This document shows positions 36,257-44,993 of a stretch of DNA of 64,000 nucleotides, one piece after another. Positions within the stretch are counted from its first letter, which is position 1; each line of letters starts with the position of its first letter. The notes under the pieces were generated by a model. The model saw only the letters and a program-made list of their open reading frames with translations. It had not been told where the DNA came from and ran no database searches. Position numbers and translations under genes: made by a program. This DNA is from Comamonas badia DSM 17552. GTDB taxonomy: Bacteria; Pseudomonadota; Gammaproteobacteria; Burkholderiales; Burkholderiaceae_C. The stretch covers positions 303,420 to 367,419 of the forward strand of contig NZ_AXVM01000005.1 in the NCBI RefSeq assembly GCF_000484635.1, read 5' to 3'.

Positions 36257-39200
36257 TCAATGGTCGTTGCCGTGCTGGTGGGCCTGCTCGGCATCATGCT
36301 CCTGCTGGCGCTTGCTGCCCTTGAAGAAGCTGCGGACCAGTACGAAGAAGGTGGGTACGAACAGGACGGCCAGCAAGGTGCTCGTGATCATGCCGCCGAC
36401 CACGCCGGTGCCGATGGCACGCTGGCTGGCGGAGCTTGCGCCGGTGGCCAGGAACAGCGGCATCACGCCGAGGGTGAACGCGAGCGAGGTCATCACGATG
36501 GGGCGAAAGCGCAGGTGCGCCGCTGCCAGTGCGGCCTCGAACACGCTCTTGCCCGAAGCATGCAGATCCTTGGCGAATTCGATGATCAGGATGGCGTTTT
36601 TCGCCGACAGGCCGATGATGGTCACGAGGCCGATCTGGAAATACACGTCGTTGGCCAGCCCTCTGAACAGGGTGGCCAGCAGCACGCCGAGCACGCCCAG
36701 CGGCACCACCAGCAGCACCGCGAATGGAATCGCCCAGCTCTCGTACAGGGCGGAGAGTGCCAGGAACACCGCCAGCAGCGAGAAGGCGTAGAGGATCATC
36801 GCCTGGCCACCGGCGAGTTTTTCCTCGCGCGACTGCCCGGTCCATTCGTAGCCGAAGCCCTCGGGCAAGCTGGCGGCGATGCGCTCCATCTCGGCCATGG
36901 CCTCGCCAGTGCTCAGGCCGGGCGCCGGGCCGCCGGCAATCTTCATGGCCGGATAGCCGTTGTAGCGCACGGTTTGCATCGCGCCGGTGATCCAGCGTGT
37001 GCTGGCAAACGTGTTGAGTGGCACCACCTGTCCCTTGTTGTTCAGTACCGGCAGATCCAGCACCGCCTCGGGCTGCATGCGCGCCTCGCTGTCGGCCTGG
37101 ACGACCACGCGCTGCAACCGGCCCTGGCTCGGGAAGTCGTTGACGTAGGCGGAACCGAGCGCGGTCGAGAGGGCTGCGTTGATGCTGTCAAAGCCCACCC
37201 CCAGCGCCGCCGCCTTGTCGCGGTCGATGTCGATCTGCATCTGCGGCGCGTCTTCGATGCCATCTGGCCGCACCCCGGCCAGCACCTTGCTTTGTGCCGC
37301 CATGCCCAGCAACTGGTTGCGCGCGGCAACCAGCGCGTCATGCCCCTTGCCGCCGCGGTCCTGCAGGCGGAAGGTGAAGCCTGCGGCGTTGCCCAATTCC
37401 GGGATCGGCGGCGGGTTGATCGCGAACAGGAAGGCGTCGCGAAAGCCATGCAGCGCCATCGTGGCACGGTTGGCGATGGCGCTGGCGTCGTGCTGCGCGC
37501 CTTTGCGCTCATCCCACGGCTTGAGCGTGACGAAGGCCAGGCCCGCGTTCTGTCCCTGGCCGGAGAACGAGAATCCGGCCACCGTCACGATGTGCTCCAC
37601 TTCGGGCTGCGCGAGGAAGTATTTCTCCACCGCCTTGAGCGCTACCTCGGTACGGGCGAGCGACGCTCCCGGCGGCAGTTGCACGTTGGTGATCAGATTG
37701 CCCTGGTCTTCGTTGGGCAGAAAGGAGGTGGGCAGCTTGGTGTAGATCAGCGCCACCACGGCGATCAGTGCCGCGTAGACCACCAGCATGCGCCCGCCGC
37801 GGTGCAGCAGGCGCGAGAGGCCGGATTCATAACGATGGGTGGTGCGCTTGAAGCCGCGGTTGAAGGCCCCGAAGAAGCCGCGTTTTTCGGTGTGCCCCTC
37901 GGCCATGGGCTTGAGCAGCGTGCCGCACAGCGCCGGCGTGAGCGAGAGCGCCAGGAAGGCCGAGAATGCGATGGACGTGCCCATGGTCGCGGCGAACTGG
38001 CGGTAGATGTTGCCCGTCGAGCCTGGGAAGAATGCCAGCGGCACGAACACCGAGATCAGCACCACGGTCACGCCGATGATGGCGCCCGAGATCTGCGACA
38101 TGCCCTTGCGCGTGGCCTGCAGTGGCGTGAGACCTTCCTCGGCCATGATGCGCTCGACGTTCTCCACCACCACGATGGCGTCGTCCACCACGATGCCGAT
38201 CACCAGCACCATGCCGAACATGGTCAGCACGTTGATCGAGAAGCCCAGGGCCATCAGCACCGAGAAGGTGCCCAGCAGGGCCACGGGAACCACGATGGTC
38301 GGGATGATGGTGTAGCGGAAATTCTGCAGGAACAGGAACATCACCAGAAACACCAGCGCCACCGCCTCGAGCAGGGTTTCGACCACCTTCTGGATCGAGA
38401 CCGAGATGAACACCGAGGTGTCGTAGGGAATGGTGTATTTCACGCCTTGCGGGAAAAACTGCTGGAGCTCATCGAGCTTGTCCTTGACCAGCTTGGCGGT
38501 CTCCAGCGCATTGGCGGTCGGGGTGAGCTGCACGCCCATGCCCACGGCTTTCGCGCCATCCAGGCGGGCGCCGCTGCTGTAACTTTGCGCGCCGAGCTCC
38601 ACGCGCGCCACGTCCTTGAGGCGAACGCTGGAGCCGTCGGTGTTGGCGCGCAGCACGATGGCCCCAAACTGCTCGGGGGTGGTGAGCTGCCCTTGCACGA
38701 CGATGGTGGCCGTGGTGGTCTGGTCCGGCGTGCTGGGCAGGTCACCCAGGTTGCCGGCGGAAATCTGCACGTTCTGCGCACGGATGGCGGCGTTCACCTG
38801 GTCGAGCGAGAGATTGAAGCCCTTGAGTTTGGCCGGATCGATCCAGATGCGCATTGCGCGTTCGGCGCCGAACTGCGTGACCGTGCCCACGCCGCGCAGG
38901 CGCTGCAGCTCGGGCACGATGTTGCGTGCGGCGTAGTCATTGAGCGCATCGATGGTGACGTCCTGGGTCTCGGTCGTCAGCATGGAAAACAGCAGGAAGT
39001 TGGAGCGCGATTTTTCCACCCGCACGCCCTGCTGCACCACTGCCGCCGGCAAGCGCGGCGTGGCGCGCGAGAGGCGGTTCTGCACGTCCACCTGCGCCAG
39101 GTCGGGGTTGGTGCCGGTTTCGAAACTCAGCACCAGTGTGCCGGTGCCATTGGCCTGACTGGTCGTCTCCATGTACACGAGGCCGGTGGCGCCGTTCATC

Positions 39201-39403
39201 TCGCGCTCGATCACGGCGAGCACGGAATCTTCCAGCACCTGTGCCGTCGCACCCGGGTAGACGACCGAGACCTGAATCGTCGGTGGCGCCACCGCCGGGT
39301 ATTGGGCGATGGGCAGCTTGGTGATCGAGACCGCGCCCGCCACCATGATGAAGATGGCGATGACCCACGCAAAGATGGGCCGTTCAATGAAAAATTTGGC
39401 CAT
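36257..39403 (-). CDS. RND multidrug efflux transporter (AcrB/MexB type)
   Basis: Proton-driven inner membrane pump (1048 aa), HAE1 family, normal length. The N-terminus FFIERPIFAWVIAIFIMVAG, the proton-relay aspartates in GIVVDDAIVVVENVE (TM4), and the FFPGSTGNIYRQFAATM region are intact. Large periplasmic loops carry the drug pockets. Partners are the adaptor just upstream and the channel downstream. Likely substrates are hydrophobic drugs, solvents and dyes by family, not shown here. Confidence 0.94.
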   Translation of the reverse strand: MAKFFIERPIFAWVIAIFIMVAGAVSITKLPIAQYPAVAPPTIQVSVVYPGATAQVLEDSVLAVIEREMNGATGLVYMETTSQANGTGTLVLSFETGTNPDLAQVDVQNRLSRATPRLPAAVVQQGVRVEKSRSNFLLFSMLTTETQDVTIDALNDYAARNIVPELQRLRGVGTVTQFGAERAMRIWIDPAKLKGFNLSLDQVNAAIRAQNVQISAGNLGDLPSTPDQTTTATIVVQGQLTTPEQFGAIVLRANTDGSSVRLKDVARVELGAQSYSSGARLDGAKAVGMGVQLTPTANALETAKLVKDKLDELQQFFPQGVKYTIPYDTSVFISVSIQKVVETLLEAVALVFLVMFLFLQNFRYTIIPTIVVPVALLGTFSVLMALGFSINVLTMFGMVLVIGIVVDDAIVVVENVERIMAEEGLTPLQATRKGMSQISGAIIGVTVVLISVFVPLAFFPGSTGNIYRQFAATMGTSIAFSAFLALSLTPALCGTLLKPMAEGHTEKRGFFGAFNRGFKRTTHRYESGLSRLLHRGGRMLVVYAALIAVVALIYTKLPTSFLPNEDQGNLITNVQLPPGASLARTEVALKAVEKYFLAQPEVEHIVTVAGFSFSGQGQNAGLAFVTLKPWDERKGAQHDASAIANRATMALHGFRDAFLFAINPPPIPELGNAAGFTFRLQDRGGKGHDALVAARNQLLGMAAQSKVLAGVRPDGIEDAPQMQIDIDRDKAAALGVGFDSINAALSTALGSAYVNDFPSQGRLQRVVVQADSEARMQPEAVLDLPVLNNKGQVVPLNTFASTRWITGAMQTVRYNGYPAMKIAGGPAPGLSTGEAMAEMERIAASLPEGFGYEWTGQSREEKLAGGQAMILYAFSLLAVFLALSALYESWAIPFAVLLVVPLGVLGVLLATLFRGLANDVYFQIGLVTIIGLSAKNAILIIEFAKDLHASGKSVFEAALAAAHLRFRPIVMTSLAFTLGVMPLFLATGASSASQRAIGTGVVGGMITSTLLAVLFVPTFFVLVRSFFKGSKRQQEHDAEQAHQHGNDH

Positions 39404-39421
39404 GTGCCGTGCTCCCGGCGA

Positions 39422-40681
39422 TCAGGACTTGGCCGCGGCAGCCGCGTCCTTGCCTGGTGCCGCGGGCGCCTTGGCGGGGGCGGCACCCAGCGCCGTCCAT
39501 GGCACGGGTTGCACGATGATCGGATCGCCCGGCTTGACGCGTGGCAGCTTCTGGAAGCCATCCACCATCACCTGTTCACCTGCCTTCAGACCATCCAGCA
39601 CCACCCAGCTGTCGCCCTGGCTTGGGCCGAGCTTGACAGGGCGCGGCGTGAGCTTGTCGCCTTCGCCTATCACCATCACCGTATCGCCGGCGGGTGAGCG
39701 TGTCACCGCCTGCTGCGGCAGCAGCACCGCGTTGTCTGCCTGCGCTTGTTCCAGGCGCACGCGCACGTACAGGCCGGGCAGCAGCGCGTGCTCGGGGTTG
39801 GGGACTTCGGCGCGCAGCGTCACCTGCCCGCTGGTGGGATCGACGGACAAGTCGGTGAACAGCAGCTTGCCCATGTGCGTGTAGGTGCTGCCATCCTCCA
39901 GGATCACGCTGACCTTGGCCGCGTTGGCCCCGGCGGACTGGATCTTGCCGCTGGCCATTTGCGCGCGCAGCTTGAGCGCGTCGGCCGCGGACTGCGTGAA
40001 ATTCACATAGAGCGGGTTGATCTGCTGGATCAGCGCCAGTTGCGTCGGCGTGCCTTGGCCGACCAGGGCGCCCTCTGTGACGAGCGCGCGGCCGATGCGC
40101 CCGCCGATCGGCGCGGTCACCGTCGCGTAGCCCAGGTTGATCTGCGCCACCGTCAACGCTGCCTTGGCGGCGGCCACGTTGGCCTCGCCGGCGCGCTGGG
40201 CGGCGATGGCGTTGTCGTAATCCTGCCTGCTGACGGCGTTCTGGGCCACCAGCGGCGCATAGCGATCGGCGAGCGCACGGCTTTGCGCGAGGCTGGCCTG
40301 TGCCTGCGCGAGGCTGGCCTGTGCCTGCGCGACGGCGGCGCGATAAGGCGCGTCGTCGATCAGAAACAGCTTCTGCCCGGATTTGACGTCACTCCCTTCG
40401 GTGAACACCCGCTTTTGCAGGATGCCTGCGGCGCGCGCGCGCACCTCGGCTATGCGCGAGGCCTCCAGACGCCCGGGCAGCTCCGTCACCAGACCCACGT
40501 TGCCGGGCTGCACGGTGACCACCCCGACTTGGGGCGGAGGCGGCGTGCCACCCCCGGCCGGTTGCGCGCCAGACTGGCCGCAGGCACTGAGCGCCAGTGC
40601 GCCCGCAAGGGCCAGCGGGAGAACCAGCGCGCGCGAGCGCAAACGGGAGGCAGGACGGGCCGAGGAAGGCAGTCGCAACAT
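39422..40681 (-). CDS. RND efflux periplasmic adaptor (AcrA/MexA type)
   Basis: Membrane-fusion lipoprotein (419 aa) that bridges pump and outer channel. The lipobox is ALSACGQ. Then come a lipoyl half (EVRARAAGILQKRVFTEGSD), an alpha-hairpin with coiled coil, and a beta-barrel (RIGRALVTEGALVGQGTPT). In the hairpin a 21-bp tandem duplication at 40285-40326 repeats the seven residues AQASLAQ, adding about one heptad. First gene of the pump operon; the operator lies about 90 bp upstream. Confidence 0.92.
   Translation of the reverse strand: MLRLPSSARPASRLRSRALVLPLALAGALALSACGQSGAQPAGGGTPPPPQVGVVTVQPGNVGLVTELPGRLEASRIAEVRARAAGILQKRVFTEGSDVKSGQKLFLIDDAPYRAAVAQAQASLAQAQASLAQSRALADRYAPLVAQNAVSRQDYDNAIAAQRAGEANVAAAKAALTVAQINLGYATVTAPIGGRIGRALVTEGALVGQGTPTQLALIQQINPLYVNFTQSAADALKLRAQMASGKIQSAGANAAKVSVILEDGSTYTHMGKLLFTDLSVDPTSGQVTLRAEVPNPEHALLPGLYVRVRLEQAQADNAVLLPQQAVTRSPAGDTVMVIGEGDKLTPRPVKLGPSQGDSWVVLDGLKAGEQVMVDGFQKLPRVKPGDPIIVQPVPWTALGAAPAKAPAAPGKDAAAAAKS
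40285..40326 (-). repeat. 21-bp tandem duplication inside the adaptor gene
   Basis: Two identical copies of a 21-bp unit (plus strand start GCGCGAGGCTGGCCTGTGCC) at 40285-40305 and 40306-40326. On the minus strand it encodes seven residues twice, exactly one coiled-coil heptad, and keeps the frame. Confidence 0.85.
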
Positions 40682-40770
40682 GAAATTCCTTTGCTGGGCG
40701 GTGCGCTGACCAGCGCCAGCCCAGATGTTTGGGCACAGCGCGCATTGGGCGCACAAATGCGGAGCCGGGA

Positions 40771-40798
40771 ATTATACATACATTGATGAATGTATAAT
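40771..40798. promoter_or_regulatory. AcrR-like palindromic operator with -10 elements
   Basis: Near-perfect 28-bp palindrome; each half starts ATTATACAT. Its core TACATACATTGATGAATGTA closely resembles the operator of AcrR/TtgR-type repressors. Perfect TATAAT hexamers sit in both arms, one per strand (40793-40798 plus; 40776-40771 minus), so bound TetR repressor should block both the pump operon and its own gene. -35 boxes are poor. Confidence 0.75.
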
Positions 40799-40808
40799 CC
40801 ACGGATTC

Positions 40809-40833
40809 GGACAATCGCGGATTGTCCCTTTTT
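40809..40833 (+). terminator. Hairpin plus T-run in the tetR leader
   Basis: GGACAAT and ATTGTCC form a perfect 7-bp inverted repeat around CGCGG, followed by CTTTTTTC. It lies only a few bases after the expected tetR transcript start and before the tetR ATG (40850). It could be an attenuator, an mRNA 5' stabiliser or a second protein site. Confidence 0.45.
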
Positions 40834-40849
40834 TCAAGAATTCTTTCAG

Positions 40850-41479
40850 ATGGCAAGGCGTACCAAGGAAGGCGCGGACGCAACCCGGCAGGCGCTGCTG
40901 GATGCGGCGGAGGATGTCTTCCACAAAAAAGGCGTGGGCCGCGCCTCGCTGGCGGAGATTGCCCAGGCTGCCGGCGCCACGCGCGGCGCGATCTACTGGC
41001 ATTTCAAGGACAAGGTGGATCTGTTCAATGCGATGATGGACCGCGTCGCCTTGCCGCTGGAGGCCGCGTACCGCGACGCGGAGCTTGCCGGAAATCCGCT
41101 TGATCGTGTTCAGAACGCCGTACAGCGCCTGCTGCAGACGGCGGTGCAGGACACCCATGCCCGCCGGGTTTTCGAGATTGCCTTGTACCGGGTGGAGTAT
41201 GTCGAGGAATTGAGCGGCGTGCGCGAGCGACACCAGGCTGCGCTGCAGCGCTTTCACTCCAAGCTCACGCGCGACCTCGCACTGGCGGGGCAGCAGCAGT
41301 GCCTGTCATTGCCGCTGCCCGCCGCCGATGCCGCGCTCGGACTGCAAGCCCTGTTCGAGGGCTTGCTGCAGGCCTGGATTCTGGGCGGCACGCCGTTTGA
41401 CCTGGAGCAGGTTGGTGCGGGTGCGGTAGGCGCCTATCTGCGCGGGCTTGGCTATCGCCTGCAGGGTGGCATGCGATAA
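40850..41479 (+). CDS. TetR-family repressor (AcrR/TtgR type)
   Basis: Regulator (209 aa) divergent from the efflux operon, so the probable local repressor. The helix-turn-helix is in RASLAEIAQAAGATRGAIYW, preceded by the family N-terminus (ARRTKEGADATRQALLDAA). The C-terminal ligand domain is of the AcrR kind (LGLQALFEGLLQAWILGGTP). The start is ATG at 40850, supported by the ARRTK N-terminus; in-frame codons upstream overlap the operator. Confidence 0.9.
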   Translation: MARRTKEGADATRQALLDAAEDVFHKKGVGRASLAEIAQAAGATRGAIYWHFKDKVDLFNAMMDRVALPLEAAYRDAELAGNPLDRVQNAVQRLLQTAVQDTHARRVFEIALYRVEYVEELSGVRERHQAALQRFHSKLTRDLALAGQQQCLSLPLPAADAALGLQALFEGLLQAWILGGTPFDLEQVGAGAVGAYLRGLGYRLQGGMR

Positions 41480-41496
41480 TTTGAAGCTTCTTTTGT

Positions 41497-41572
41497 GCGG
41501 CTGTAGCTCAGTGGATAGAGTATTGGCCTCCGAAGCCAAGGGTCGTGGGTTCGATCCCCGCCAGCCGCACCA
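41497..41572 (+). tRNA. tRNA-Arg(CCG)
   Basis: 76 nt with acceptor stem GCGGCTG/CAGCCGC, discriminator A and encoded CCA. The anticodon stem TTGGC/GCCAA encloses CTCCGAA, so the anticodon is CCG, reading CGG. It sits 17 bp after the tetR stop. Confidence 0.97.
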
Positions 41573-41684
41573 TCCTGCCTTGCTGCCACATCCCCTGCGC
41601 AGCGGAGGCAGCCCCCGATCGCCATGAATGGATCGCCCGCGCGTGAGCGCATGGGCCGGCGTCGCCATCGCATACAGTTGCGGC

Positions 41685-42440
41685 ATGGATGATGCAATGC
41701 GCGCCTTGCCGCTGGAAGGGGCCAGCAATTTTCGCGACCTGGGGGGCTATGCGGCCGGCAACGGCATGCGGGTGCGCTGGCGCCGGCTGTTCCGCTCGGA
41801 CCAGCTGTCTGCCCTGACGCAGGCGGATGCGCAGGCACTGGCTCGGCTGGGGCTGGCCCGAACGATCGATTTCCGCGGCCAGGAAGAGCGCTCCGCGCAG
41901 CCTTATGCCCTGCCACGGGTGCGCCAGCTCCCCCTGCCGATAGAGCCCACGGTGGTGCGCCGCTACCGCGAGCTGGCGGCGCGCGGCGAGCGCTTCGGCG
42001 TGGCGCTGGCCGATCGGCTCATGCGAGAAACCTACCTGGGGTTCGTCGCCGACGATGCCCCGCAGTTCGCGCAGTTTTTCGAACAACTGTTGCAGGACGA
42101 CGCGCCGCTGGTCTTTCACTGCACCGCGGGCAAGGACCGCACGGGGTTTGCGGCTGCGCTGCTGCTGCTGGCCCTGGGGGTGGGGCGCGAACAGGTGATG
42201 CAGGACTATCTGCTCACCAATCGCCTCTACCGCCGTCCGCCGCCGCCCGCGCAGGATGACACCACGCGCGCCGTGCACGAAGTGATCTGGGGCGTGCGCG
42301 CCGAGTATCTGCAATCGGCGCTCGCCGCGGTCGACCAGGGCTCGGGTGGACTGCAAGGCTATCTTCAGGGCCGTCTGGGTTTGAGCGATGCCGCACGCGC
42401 GCGGCTCGCGGCGCTGTACCTCGAGGCGCCGCCGCGCTAA
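41685..42440 (+). CDS. Tyrosine/dual-specificity phosphatase family protein
   Basis: Cysteine-dependent phosphatase (251 aa), DSP-like. The P-loop is FHCTAGKDRTGFAAA (C-x5-R). NFRDLGGYA near the N-terminus is the SiwD/LipA-type signature seen in bacterial tyrosine/phosphoinositide phosphatases. Substrate unknown. The ATG at 41685 is chosen because similarity begins at LPLEGASNFRDLGG. Stand-alone between tRNA-Arg and the PhaM-like gene. Confidence 0.88.
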   Translation: MDDAMRALPLEGASNFRDLGGYAAGNGMRVRWRRLFRSDQLSALTQADAQALARLGLARTIDFRGQEERSAQPYALPRVRQLPLPIEPTVVRRYRELAARGERFGVALADRLMRETYLGFVADDAPQFAQFFEQLLQDDAPLVFHCTAGKDRTGFAAALLLLALGVGREQVMQDYLLTNRLYRRPPPPAQDDTTRAVHEVIWGVRAEYLQSALAAVDQGSGGLQGYLQGRLGLSDAARARLAALYLEAPPR

Positions 42441-42472
42441 GCTGGCGCCTTCATCCACCGCGAGGAGCGAAC

Positions 42473-43162
42473 ATGAGCGATTCTTCCCCCTTCGGCTTCG
42501 GGCGCTTCGTCCCGGGCTTTGACTTTTTGCAGAAGCTCACCGAAGGTGCGGCGGCCGGCATGCCCGCCATGCCGCCCATGGCCAACTGGGTGGCACCGAC
42601 GATGAGCGTGGAAGAAATCGACCAGCGCATCCGTGAGCTCAAGACGGTGCAGTTCTGGCTGGAGCAGAACGCCCGCGCGCTGGCTGCCACCATCCAGGCG
42701 CTGGAGGTGCAGCGCATGACCCTGGCCACGCTGCAGGGCATGAATGTGGCGATGAAGGACCTCGCGGGCGGGGCATTCAAGGCGGCAGATGCAACAGCCC
42801 CCGCTGCCGCGCCCAAGGCCAAGGCGCCCGCGCCCGCCCCGGCTGCAGAAGCGCCGGCGCAGGAGGCCGCCCAGCCGCGGGAATCCGCGGCCGCGCCGGC
42901 GATCGATCCGCTGCAGTGGTGGGGCGCGCTCACGCAGCAATTCCAGCAGATCGCCGCCAAGGCCATGACCGACGCCGGCGCGCAGCAGGCAGCCTTGCAG
43001 GCCACGCGCGAGATGACCACCGGCGCGCTCAAGGCAGCGGAGGAGATGGCGTCTTCGCTGGTGCCAAAGGCGCCGGCGGCAGCGGCGAAAAAACCGCAGG
43101 GCTCACAGGGCAAGGCTGCGGCAAAGAAGGCGCCGGCGCGCAAGACCAAGCCCGCCAGGTGA
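42473..43162 (+). CDS. phaM: PhaM-like PHA granule-associated protein
   Basis: Protein of 229 aa resembling PhaM of Ralstonia, which activates PHA synthase and tethers granules to DNA. The N-terminal region FGRFVPGFDFLQKL and the helix SVEEIDQRIRELKTVQFWLE are characteristic. The middle is Ala/Pro-rich and the C-terminus is Lys/Ala-rich (KAAAKKAPARKTKPAR), as in histone H1-like DNA-binding tails. It suggests that the host stores polyhydroxyalkanoate. Short gap after the phosphatase gene. Confidence 0.8.
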   Translation: MSDSSPFGFGRFVPGFDFLQKLTEGAAAGMPAMPPMANWVAPTMSVEEIDQRIRELKTVQFWLEQNARALAATIQALEVQRMTLATLQGMNVAMKDLAGGAFKAADATAPAAAPKAKAPAPAPAAEAPAQEAAQPRESAAAPAIDPLQWWGALTQQFQQIAAKAMTDAGAQQAALQATREMTTGALKAAEEMASSLVPKAPAAAAKKPQGSQGKAAAKKAPARKTKPAR

Positions 43163-43164
43163 TT

Positions 43165-43220
43165 CCTGTTTCAGGAGCTAAAGGCGCTTTCTGGATAAGC
43201 GTCAGAGTCTGATTTGAGCC
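43165..43220 (+). repeat. Short interspersed repeat, copy 7
   Basis: Contains CAGGAGCTAAAGGCGCTTTC, then GGATAAGCGTCAGAGTCTGA and a TTTGAGCCC tail with a T-run. It fills the gap between the PhaM-like gene and the ether-lipid fusion gene. Confidence 0.6.
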
Positions 43221-43232
43221 CTTTTTTACACT

Positions 43233-44972
43233 GTGTCGGGCAGCCAGATTATCGTTCTCGTCACGCCGGTATTCCTCGCGTTGATGGCGCTGGAATGGAT
43301 GGTGGGCCGTGCGCGTGGGCGAGTGGCGTTTCGCCTGGCCGACGCGGTCAGCAGCATCAGTCTGGGGATGCTGAGCCAGACCAGCGCGGTGTTCACCGTG
43401 CTGCTGCGCGTGGGGCTGTACACGCTGGCGTGGCAGCAGCTGGCGCTGTGGCGCGACGATGCGTTCTGGCTGAGCGCACCGGGCTGGCTGCTGGCGCTGC
43501 TGCTGTACGACTTCTGCTACTACTGGCTGCACCGCATGGGGCACGAGGTGGCGGTGCTGTGGGCGGCGCACGCGGTGCACCACCAAAGCCAGGACTACAA
43601 CCTTTCCACCGCGCTGCGCCAGACCAGCTCGGGCGCGCTGCTGGGCTGGCTGTTTTACCTGCCGATGGCGCTGGCTGGCGTGCCGCCGCTGGTGTTCGTC
43701 GTCGTCGGCCTCGTCGATCTGCTCTACCAGTTCTGGGTGCATACAGAGCAGATAGGGCGCCTGGGCTGGTTTGACCGCTGGTTCTGCAGCCCGAGCAACC
43801 ACCGCGCCCACCATGCAGTCAACGACCGCTATCTCGACAGGAACTACGGCGGCATCCTCATCGTCTGGGACAGGCTCTTCGGCACCTTTGTCGAGGAGGA
43901 CGATCGCGAGCCCTGCGTCTACGGCACGCGCGGGCTGCTCGCCAGCTGGGATCCGCTCTGGGCCAATCTGCAGGTTTATGCCGGACTGGCGCGCGACAGC
44001 TGGCATGCGCGGCGCTGGCGCGACAAGCTGCTGGTCTGGCTCAAGCCGCCGGGCTGGAGGCCGGCGGATGTCGCGGAGCGCTTCCCCAAACCGGCCTTCG
44101 ACTTGGCGCGGATGACCCTCTTCGACCCGGCGATGACGCGTGCCCAGCGCTGGTTCGCGGGTGTGCAATTCGTGCTGCTGCTGGCGGGCGTCAGCGTTTT
44201 CCTCTGGCATGCCGACGGTGCGCCGCTGGCCGACAACCTGCTCTGGTTTGCCGTGCTGCTCGTGTGCCAGTGGGCGCTGGGAGCGGTGATGCAGGGGCGG
44301 CTGTCGATGGCCGTGGCGCTGATGATCGAGGCCGGTGCGCTGGCCACGGCAAGCGCTGAACTCGGCTTGGCTCAATGGCATCACATCGCCAAGCCGGCAG
44401 CCATGGTGTTTGCTATCATCTCAGCAGCTTATCGCGCTTATCCATCAGGCCTTAAAGGCGGATTTCATTCGTATTCGTCCGCATGGCTGCTGCTGGCGCT
44501 GCTCGGCTCGCTCGCGGGGGACGTCTTCCTCATGTTCCCGGGGTTTTTCATTCCCGGGCTGGTGAGTTTTCTGCTGGCCCACCTGTGCTACATCGTGCTG
44601 TTCCGTCGCGATGCGCCGTGGTTCGCGCACCGCCAGGCGCTGCTGGCGGCGCTGAGCCTGGGGGGCGGGATGTATGCCTTGCTCTGGCACGGCGGCCTGC
44701 CGCCGGAATTGCGTGCGCCGGTGGCCGCCTATGTGCTGGTGATTGCGCTGATGGCGGCGCAGGCCTGGGCACGCTGGCTGACGCTGCGCAATGGGCCTGC
44801 GCTGTGGGTGGCGCTCGGCGCCTGCTGCTTCATGCTCAGCGATTCGCTGCTGGCGATCAACCGCTTCGTGCAGCCGCTGCCCTGGTCGCAGGCAGGGGTG
44901 CTGTCCAGCTACTACGCGGCGCAGACGCTGATCGTCGTCGGCATGCTGCGCGGGGGCGCGCGCCGGCGGTAG
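43233..44972 (+). CDS. Fusion of AGMO-like hydroxylase and YhhN/TMEM86-like domain
   Basis: Polytopic membrane protein (579 aa) with two enzyme-like halves. Residues about 1-290 match the fatty acid hydroxylase/sterol desaturase superfamily in its alkylglycerol monooxygenase branch: iron-site histidines in LHRMGHEV, WAAHAVHHQSQDYNLSTALR and SNHRAHHAVN. From about 360 the YhhN (lysoplasmalogenase) signatures appear: KPAAM, LLGSLAGDVFLM, FLLAHLCYIVLF, LSDSLLAINRF, YYAAQTLIVVG. Both families act on ether lipids, cutting O-alkyl and vinyl ether bonds. About 25 residues (ISAAYRAYPSGLKGGFHSYS) come from interspersed repeat copy 8. Start GTG 43233. Confidence 0.85.
   Translation: MSGSQIIVLVTPVFLALMALEWMVGRARGRVAFRLADAVSSISLGMLSQTSAVFTVLLRVGLYTLAWQQLALWRDDAFWLSAPGWLLALLLYDFCYYWLHRMGHEVAVLWAAHAVHHQSQDYNLSTALRQTSSGALLGWLFYLPMALAGVPPLVFVVVGLVDLLYQFWVHTEQIGRLGWFDRWFCSPSNHRAHHAVNDRYLDRNYGGILIVWDRLFGTFVEEDDREPCVYGTRGLLASWDPLWANLQVYAGLARDSWHARRWRDKLLVWLKPPGWRPADVAERFPKPAFDLARMTLFDPAMTRAQRWFAGVQFVLLLAGVSVFLWHADGAPLADNLLWFAVLLVCQWALGAVMQGRLSMAVALMIEAGALATASAELGLAQWHHIAKPAAMVFAIISAAYRAYPSGLKGGFHSYSSAWLLLALLGSLAGDVFLMFPGFFIPGLVSFLLAHLCYIVLFRRDAPWFAHRQALLAALSLGGGMYALLWHGGLPPELRAPVAAYVLVIALMAAQAWARWLTLRNGPALWVALGACCFMLSDSLLAINRFVQPLPWSQAGVLSSYYAAQTLIVVGMLRGGARRR
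44407..44466 (+). repeat. Short interspersed repeat, copy 8, inside the fusion gene
   Basis: Reads TTTGCTATCATCTCAGCAGC, then TTATCGCGCTTATCCATCAG and a GGCGGATTTCATTC tail, the family order. It is translated in frame between the conserved KPAAM and LLGSLAGDVF motifs of the YhhN half. Confidence 0.6.
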
Positions 44973-44993
44973 GACGGCGCCGGCAGCCGCCCA

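Noticed and set aside
36221..39697. Very long open frame on the plus strand across the efflux genes
   Set aside because: It is antisense to the RND transporter and adaptor, has no recognisable domains, and is rich in His/Arg/Gly as expected from GC-rich reverse-frame translation.
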